DNA of 64,000 nucleotides from Hydractinia symbiolongicarpus (Eukaryota > Cnidaria > Hydrozoa > Anthoathecata > Hydractiniidae). Both the position numbers and the translations under genes were made by a program. The number at the start of each line of letters is the position of its first letter. Position 1 is the stretch's first letter. The stretch spans positions 16,804,001 to 16,868,000 of the forward strand of contig NC_079878.1 in assembly GCF_029227915.1 (NCBI RefSeq), written 5' to 3'. Under the pieces are notes generated by a model that saw nothing but the letters and a program-made list of their open reading frames with translations, was not told where the DNA came from and did not search any database. This document shows positions 56,501 to 64,000 of the stretch, piece by piece.

Positions 56501-59500
56501 CCCTCTTGGAAGGACATGATTAACGGGAAAAGCCCATTTTAGGCTGCAAAAGGCCGTATTACAACATTTAGAACACTGTGCACGTAGTTGACGATGTTCT
56601 ATGGCCATTGCAGATTGGAAAACGACTTGAGGCGTCGTAGGCTATTGAGAGTGGAAGGACTACACTGATCCTCACATGTCTACCCTCGTGGAAAGACGTA
56701 ATATACGTGTAAGGCCCTTATTAGACCTCAAAAGGCCGTATTACAACATTTGGAAGACTGTGCACGTAGTTGACGGTGTTCTACTTCCATTTCGGATTGG
56801 AAAAAACGACTTGAGGCGTCGTAGTCCATTGAGAGTGGAAGGACTACACTGATCCTCACATGTCTACGGTCGTGGAAGAACGTGATTTACGTGTAAGGCC
56901 CTCATTAGACTTCAAAAGGCCGTATTGCAATATTTAGAAACCTGTGCACGTACTTAACGGTGTTCTATCGCCATTGCAAACTAGAAAAAGACTTGAGGGG
57001 ACGTACGCAGTTGAGAGTGGAAGGACTAGAGTGATTCTCACATGTTTACGATCGTGGACGGACGTGATTTACGTGTAAGGCCCTTATTAGCCTGCAAAAG
57101 GCCGTATTGCAATATTTAGAAAACTGTGCACGTACTTAACGGTGTTCTATTGCCATGGGCGGTTTGGAAAACGACTTGGGACGTCGTAGTCCATTGAGAG
57201 TTGAAGGACTACACGGATCATCACATTTCTACCGTCGTGGAAGGACGTGATTAACGGGAAAAGCCCAATTTATGCTACAAAAGGCCGTATTACAACATTT
57301 AGAAGAAGACTTTGCACATAGTTTACGGTGGTCTATGGCCATTGCGGATTGGAAAACCACTTGAGGCGTCCTAGTCCATTGAGAGTGGAAGGACTAGACC
57401 GATCCCCATCCGCCTTGGCTTGTGGAAGCACGCGTTTGACGTGTAAGGCCCATGTTAGGCTGCTAAAGGCCGTATTACAACATTTAGAAGACTGTGAGCG
57501 TAGTTGGCCGAGTTCTATAGCCATTGCGGTTTGGAAAACGACTTGACACGTCGTAGACCAACGAGAGTAGAAGGACTAGACGGATCCTGTCATGTATACG
57601 CACGTGGTAGCACGTGATTTACGTGTAAGGCCCTTATTAGACTGCCAAAGACCGTATTACAACATTTAGAAGACTGTGCACGTAGTTGACGGTGTTCTAC
57701 TGCCATTGCGGATTGGAAAACGACTTGAGGCGTCGTAGTGCATTGAACGTGGAAGGACTACACTGATCCTCACATGTCTACCCACGTGGAAGGACGTGAT
57801 TAACGGGAAAAGCCCATTTTAGGCTGCAAAAATCTGTACAACAAAATTTACAAGAAGACTTTGCACGTAGTTTACGGTGGTCTATGGCCATTGCGGATTG
57901 GAAAACCACTTGAAGCGTCGTAGTCCATTGAGAGTGGAAGGACTACACCGATCCCCACCTGTCTAGGATCGTGCAAGCACGTGATTTACGTGTAGGGCCC
58001 TTATTAGACTACAAAAGGCCGTATTACAACATATAGAAGACTGTGCACATAGTTGACGATGTTCTATGGCCATTGCGGATTGGAAAACGACTTGAGGCGT
58101 CGTAGTCAATTGAGAGTAGAAGGACTAAACCTATCTCCACCTGTGAAGGCTCCTGGAAGCACGTGATTTATGTGTAAGGCCCTTATTAGACCTCCAAAGA
58201 CCGTATTACAATATTTAGAAGACTGTGCACGTAGTTGACGGTGTTCTATTGCCATTGCGGAATGAAGAACGAATTGAAGCGTCGTAGTCCGTTGAGAGTG
58301 GAAGGACTAGACCGATCCCCACATGTCTACGGTCGTGGAAGCACGTGATTCACGTGTAAGGCCCTTATTAGACTACAAAAGGCCGTATTACTACATTTAG
58401 AAGACTGTGCACGTAGTTGACGATGTTCTATGGCCATTGCAGATTCGAAAACGACTTGAGCCGGCGTAGTCCATTGAGATTTGAAGAACTAGAACGATCT
58501 CCATCCGCCTAGGCTTATGGAAGCACGCGTTTGACGTGTAAGGCCTATGTTAGGCTGCTAAAGGCCGTATTACAACATTTAGAAGACTGTGAGAGTAGTT
58601 GGCCGAGTTCTATGGCCATTGCAGATTGGAAAACGACTTGACGCGTCGTAGTCCATTGAGAGTGGATTGACTAGACTGATCCCCACCTGTGTAGGCTCCT
58701 GGACGCACGTGATTTACGTGTGAGGCCCTTATTAGACCTCAATTTGCCGTATTATAACATTTAGAAGACTGTGCACGTAGTTGACGGTGTTCTATTGCCA
58801 TTGCGGAATGAGGAACGAATTTAGGCGTCGTGGTCCGTTGAGAGTGGAAGAACTAGACCGATCCTCACATGTCTACGGTCGGGGAAGCACTTGATTTACG
58901 TGTAAGGCCCTTATTAGAACACAAAAGGCCGTATTACAACATTTAGAAGACTGTGCACGTAGTTGACGATGTTCCATGGCCATCGCGGTTTGGAAAACGA
59001 CTTGACGCGTCGTAGCACATTGAGAGTGGAAGGACTAAACGGATCCTCTCATGTATACGCACGTGGAAGCACGTGATTTACGTGTAAGGCCCTTATTAGA
59101 CTGCTAAAATCTGTATTACAACATTTAGAAGACTGTGCACGCAGTTGACGGTGTTCTACTGCCATTGCGGATGGGAAAACGACTTGAGGCGTCGTAGTCC
59201 ATTGAGATTTGAAGAACTAGAACGATCCCCATACGCCTAGGCTTGTGGAAGCACGCGTTGGACGTGTAAGGCCCATGTTAGGCTGCTAAAGGCCGTATTA
59301 CAACATTTAGAAGACTGTGAGCGTTGTTGGCCGAGTTCAATGGCCATTGCAGATTGGAAAACGACTTGACGCGTCGTAGTCCATTGAGAGTGGATTGACT
59401 AGACTGATCCCCACCTGTGTAGGCTCCTGGAAGCACGTGATTTACGTGTGAGGCCCTTATTAGACCTCAATTTGCCGTATTATAACATTTAGAAGACTGT

Positions 59501-62500
59501 GCACGTAGTTGACGGTGTTCTATTGCCATTGCGGAATGAGGAACGAATTGAGGCGTCGTGGTCCGTTGAGAGTGGAAGAAATAGACCGATCTTCACATGT
59601 CTACGGTCGGGGAAGCACGTGATTTACGTGTAAGGCCCTTATTAGAACACAAAAGGCCGTATTACAACATTTAGAAGACTGTGCACGTAGTTGACGATGT
59701 TCCATGGCCATTGCGGTTTGGAAAACGACTTGACGCGTCGTAGCACATTGAGAGTGGAAGGACTAAACGGATCCTCTCATGTATACGCACGTGGAAGCAC
59801 GTGATTTACGTGTAAGGCCCTTATTAGACTGCCAAAAGCTGTATTACAATATTTAGAAGACTGTGCACGCAGGTGACGGTGTTCTACTGCCATTGCGGAT
59901 GGGAAAACGACTTGAGGCGTCGTAGTCCATTGAAAGTGGAAGGACTACACTGATCCTCACATGTCTACTCTCGTGGAAGGACGTGATTAACGGGAAAAGC
60001 CCATTTTAGGCTGCAAAAGGCCGTATTACAACATTTAGAAGAAGACTTTGCACATAGTTTACGGTGGTCTATATCCATTGCAACTTGGAGAACCCCTTGA
60101 GGCGTCGTAGTCTATTGAGAGTGGAAGGACTACACCGATCCCCACCTGTGTAGGCTTGTGGAAGCACGCGTTTGACGTGTAAGGCCCATGTTAGGCTAAT
60201 GAAGGCCGTATTACAACATTTAGAAGACTGTGAGCGTAGTTGGCCGAGTTCTATGGCCATTGTGGATTGGAAAACGACTTGACGCTTCGTATACCATTGA
60301 GAGGGGAAGGACTAGACGGATCCTGTCATGTATACGCACGTGGAAGTACGTGATTTACGTGTAAGGCCCTTATTAGACTGCCAAAGGCCGTACTACAACA
60401 TTTAGAAGACTGTGCACGTAGTTGACGATGTTCTATGGCCATTGCAGATTCGAAAACGACTTGAGCCGGCGTAGTCCATTGAGATTTGAAGAACTAGAAC
60501 GATCTCCATCCGCCTAGGCTTGTGGAAGCACGCGTTTGACGTGTAAGGCCCATGTTAGGCTGCTAAAGGCCGTATTACAACATTTAGAAGACTGTGAGCG
60601 TAGTTGGCCGAGTTCTATGGCCATTGCAAATTGGAAAACGACTTGACGCGTCGTAGTCCATTGAGAGTGGATTGACTAGACTGATCCCCACCTGTGTAGG
60701 CTCCTGGACGCACGTGATTTACATGTGAGGCCCTTATTAGACCTCAATTTGCCGTATTATAACATTTAGAAGACTGTGCACGTAGTTGACGGTGTTCTAT
60801 TGCCATTGCGGAATGAGGAACGAATTTAGGCGTCGTGGTCCGTTGAGAGTGGAAGAACTAGACCGATCCTCACATGTCTACGGTCGGGGAAGCACTTGAT
60901 TTACGTGTAAGGCCCTTATTAGAACACAAAAGGCCGTATTACAACATTTAGAAGACTGTGCACGTAGTTGACGATGTTCCATGGCCATCGCGGTTTGGAA
61001 AACGACTTGACGCGTCGTAGCACATTGAGAGTGGAAGGACTAAACGGATCCTCTCATGTATACGCACGTGGAAGCACGTGATTTACGTGTAAGGCCCTTA
61101 TTAGACTGCTAAAATCTGTATTACAACATTTAGAAGACTGTGCACGCAGTTGACGGTGTTCTACTGCCATTGCGGATGGGAAAACGACTTGAGGCGTCGT
61201 AGTCCATTGAGATTTGAAGAACTAGAACGATCCCCATACGCCTAGGCTTGTGGAAGCACGCGTTGGAGTGTAAGGCCCATGTTAGGCTGCTAAAGGCCGT
61301 ATTACAACATTTAGAAGACTGTGAGCGTTGTTGGCCGAGTTCAATGGCCATTGCAGATTGGAAAACGACTTGACGCGTCGTAGTCCATTGAGAGTGGATT
61401 GACTAGACTGATCCCCACCTGTGTAGGCTCCTGGAAGCACGTGATTTACGTGTGAGGCCCTTATTAGACCTCAATTTGCCGTATTATAACATTTAGAAGA
61501 CTGTGCACGTAGTTGACGGTGTTCTATTGCCATTGCGGAATGAGGAACGAATTGAGGCGTCGTGGTCCGTTGAGAGTGGAAGAACTAGACCGATCCTCAC
61601 ATGTCTACGGTCGGGGAAGCACGTGATTTACGTGTAAGGCCCTTATTAGAACACAAAAGGCCGTATTACAACATTTAGAAGACTGTGCACGTAGTTGACG
61701 ATGTTCCATGGCCATTGCGGTTTGGAAAACGACTTGACGCGTCGTAGCACATTGAGAGTGGAAGGACTAAACGGATCCTCTCATGTATACGCACGTGGAA
61801 GCACGTGATTTACGTGTAAGGCCCTTATTAGACTGCCAAAAGCTGTATTACAATATTTAGAAGACTGTGCACGCAGTTGACGGTGTTTTACTGCCATTGC
61901 GGATGGGAAAACGACTTGAGGCGTCGTAGTCCATTGAAAGTGGAAGGACTACACTGATCCTCACATGTCTACCCTCGTGGAAGGACGTGATTAACGGGAA
62001 AAGCACATTTTAGGCTGCAAAAGGCCGTATTACAACATTTAGAAGAAGACTTTGCACATAGTTTACGGTGGTCTATATCCATTGCAACTTGGAAAACACC
62101 TTGAGGCGTCGTAGTCCATTGAGAGTGGAAGGACTACACCGATCCCCACCTGTGTAGGCTTGTGGAAGCACGCGTTTGACGTGTAAGGCCCATGTTAGGC
62201 TAATAAAGGCCGTATTACAACATTTAGAAGACTGTGAGCGTAGTTGGCCGAGTTCTATGGCCATTGTGGATTGGAAAACAACTTGACGCTTCGTATACCA
62301 TTGAGAGGGGAAGGACTAGACGGATCCTGTCATGTATACGCACGTGGAAGTACGTGATTTACGTGTAAGGCCCTTATTAGACTGCCAAAGGCCGTACTAC
62401 AACATTTAGAAGACTGTGCACGTAGTTGACGGTGTTCTACTGCCATTGCGGATTGGAAAACGACTTGAGGCGTCGTAGTCCATTGAGAGTGAAAGGACTA

Positions 62501-64000
62501 GACCGATCCCCATCTGTGTAGGCTCCTGGAAGCACGTCATTTACGTGTAAGGCCCTTATTAGACCTCAAAATGCCGTATTATAACATTTAGAAGACTGCG
62601 CACGTAGTTGACGGTGTTCTATTGCCATTGCGGAATGAGGAACGAATTGAGGCGTCGTGGTCCGTTGAGAGTGGAAGAACTAGACCGATCCTCACATGTC
62701 TACTGTCGGGGAAGCACGTGATTTACGTGTAAGGCCCTTATTAGGCTACAAAAGACCGTATTACAACATTTGAAGACATTGCACGTAGTTGACGATGTTC
62801 TATGGCCATTGCGGATGGGAAAACGACTTGAGCAGTCGTAGTCCATTGAAAGTGGAAGAATTACACTGATCCTGACATGTTTACCCTCATGGAAGGACGT
62901 GATTTACGGGAAAAGTCCATATGAGGCTGCAAAAGGCCGTATTACAACACTTAGAAGACTTTGCACGTAGTTTACGGTGGTCAATGGCCATTGCAGATTG
63001 GAAAACCACTTGAGCCGTCGTAGTCCATTAAGATTTGAAGAACTAGAACGATCCCCATACGCCTAGGCTTGTGGAAGCACGCGTTGGACGTGTAAGGCCC
63101 ATGTTAGGCTGCTAAAGCCGTATTACAACATTTAGAAGACTGTGAGCGTTGTTGGCCGAGTTCAATGGCCATTGCAGATTGGAAAACGACTTGACGCGTC
63201 GTAGTCCATTGAGAGTGGATTGACTAGACTGATCCCCACCTGTGTAGGCTCCTGGAAGCACGTACTTTACGTGTGAGGCCCTTATTAGACCTCAATTTGC
63301 CGTATTATAACATTTAGAAGACTGTGCACGTAGTTGACGGTGTTCTATTGCCATTGCGGAATGAGGAACGAATTGAGGCGTCGTGGTCCGTTGAGAGTGG
63401 AAGAACTAGACCGATCCTCACATGTCTACGGTCGGGGAAGCACGTGATTTACGTGTAAGGCCCTTATTAGAACACAAAAGGCCGTATTACAACATTTAGA
63501 AGACTGTGCACGTAGTTGACGATGTTCCATGGCCATTGCGGTTTGGAAAACGACTTGACGCGTCGTAGCACATTGAGAGTGGAAGGACTAAACGGATCCT
63601 CTCATGTATACGCACGTGGAAGCACGTGATTTACGTGTAAGGCCCTTATTAGACTGCTAAAAGCTGTATTACAACATTTAGAAGACTGTGCACGCAGTTG
63701 ACGGTGTTCTACTGCCATTGCGGATGGGAAAACGACTTGAGGCGTCGTAGTCCATTGAGAGTGGAAGGACTACACTGATCCTCACATGTCTACCCTCGTG
63801 GAAGGACGTGATTAACGGGAAAAGCCCATTTTAGGCTGCAAAAGGCCGTATTACAACATTTAGAAGAAGACTTTGCACATAGTTTACAGTGGTCTATATC
63901 CATTGCAAATTGGAAAACCCCTTGAGGCGTCGTAGTCCATTGAGAGTGAAAGGACTACACCGATCCCCACCTGTGTAGGCTTGTGGAAGCACGCGTTTGA
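53500..64000. repeat. Right-hand satellite with 7- and 11-monomer repeats
   Basis: Marker monomers at 53505 and 54781 are 1276 bp apart (7 units). Blocks at about 58440 and 60444, and markers at 60069 and 62073, are 2004 bp apart (11 units). 55.5-58.3 kb is less ordered. The copies are more diverged than in the 1644-bp HOR region. The array goes on beyond 64000. Confidence 0.8.

Larger units (their letters stand above)
30455..64000. repeat. 182-bp tandem satellite array, about 184 monomers, open to the right
   Basis: The unit GTGGAAGCACGTGATTTACG recurs every ~182 bp from about 30453-30455 to the window end. Each monomer holds a CACGT-GATTT-ACGTG inverted repeat, GGCCGTATTACAACATTTAG, a TTGGAAAACGACTTGA block and a TCCATTGAGAGTGGAAGGAC block. 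Monomers differ by up to roughly 20-25% at the left edge and are nearly identical between HOR copies in the middle. A 3-base GAA insertion marks one monomer class. Reading frames of 62-73 codons recur on both strands because the unit is almost stop-free in places, but 182 is not a multiple of 3 and stops recur in every unit, so I do not call them genes. Confidence 0.97.

Noticed and set aside
36376-62264. Dozens of similar 63-codon minus-strand frames (MAIE..., MAVE...) and 64-codon plus frames (MHVL...) in the satellite
   Set aside because: They follow the monomer. The unit of ~182 bp is not a multiple of 3, stops close each frame within one unit, and equally open frames occur on both strands. 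A repeat-wide translated product is not supported.
30455-64000. CRISPR array
   Set aside because: The 182-bp units adjoin without unique spacers, in a eukaryotic context, with no cas genes.
30455-64000. CENP-B box in the satellite
   Set aside because: No match to the TTCG....A..CGGG pattern was found in the monomers I read; TTCGAAGAACTAGAACG lacks the CGGG part.

Overview
The window reads as eukaryotic, almost certainly animal, genomic DNA made almost entirely of selfish DNA. It holds decayed virus-like Polinton/Maverick elements, Helitron-type rolling-circle transposons nested in one another, one 864-bp perfect tetranucleotide array, and about 33.5 kb of a 182-bp satellite with higher-order structure. 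I see no ordinary host gene, rRNA, tRNA or CRISPR array. A cnidarian or similar invertebrate is my guess from the style of the Polinton genes (inference, low confidence).

Region by region. 1-5195: AT-rich repeats, with four copies of one Helitron family (A-D), one sitting inside another, plus a TTAA-flanked MITE. 5731-21040: Polinton 1. From left to right it carries a gutted type-B DNA polymerase (+), then a block of minus-strand genes (an unknown ~370-codon gene, two small membrane proteins, a conserved unknown protein, a retroviral-type integrase, a membrane-hairpin protein). A short divergent gap follows, then plus-strand virion genes: a coiled-coil/membrane protein, minor capsid protein, a small coiled-coil protein, a second putative structural protein, the major capsid protein and a packaging ATPase. 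The minor capsid gene is split at 12770/17823 by four Helitron copies in tandem (E-H, 5.05 kb). The polymerase is split by a 309-bp element with the hallmarks of a solo LTR. The ATPase ends just before a Helitron 3' end fused to 216 perfect TGTC units (21117-21980).

22300-29800: Polinton 2, more decayed and with a different gene order. It has homologues of the minor capsid, coiled-coil, small coiled-coil, membrane-hairpin, integrase and polymerase genes, plus an HNH endonuclease. No gene of known Polinton function is open over its full family length except the small coiled-coil gene at 18582-18992. Premature stops and frameshifts are everywhere, so both elements are fossils.

30455-64000: a tandem satellite with a monomer near 182 bp, running off the right edge. 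The left 6 kb is irregular and diverged. 36.3-51.5 kb is homogenised into a 9-monomer higher-order repeat of 1644 bp, and itself carries a 9099-bp-spaced large duplication. The right part uses other multimers (about 727, 1276 and 2004 bp). This is the architecture of centromeric or pericentromeric satellites, but function cannot be read from sequence alone.

Together: in both Polintons genes for replication/integration and genes for a virion lie side by side, which is the known Polinton plan of a transposon that can in principle form particles. Here all of it is broken by point mutation and by later Helitron and LTR insertions, beside a large satellite array.
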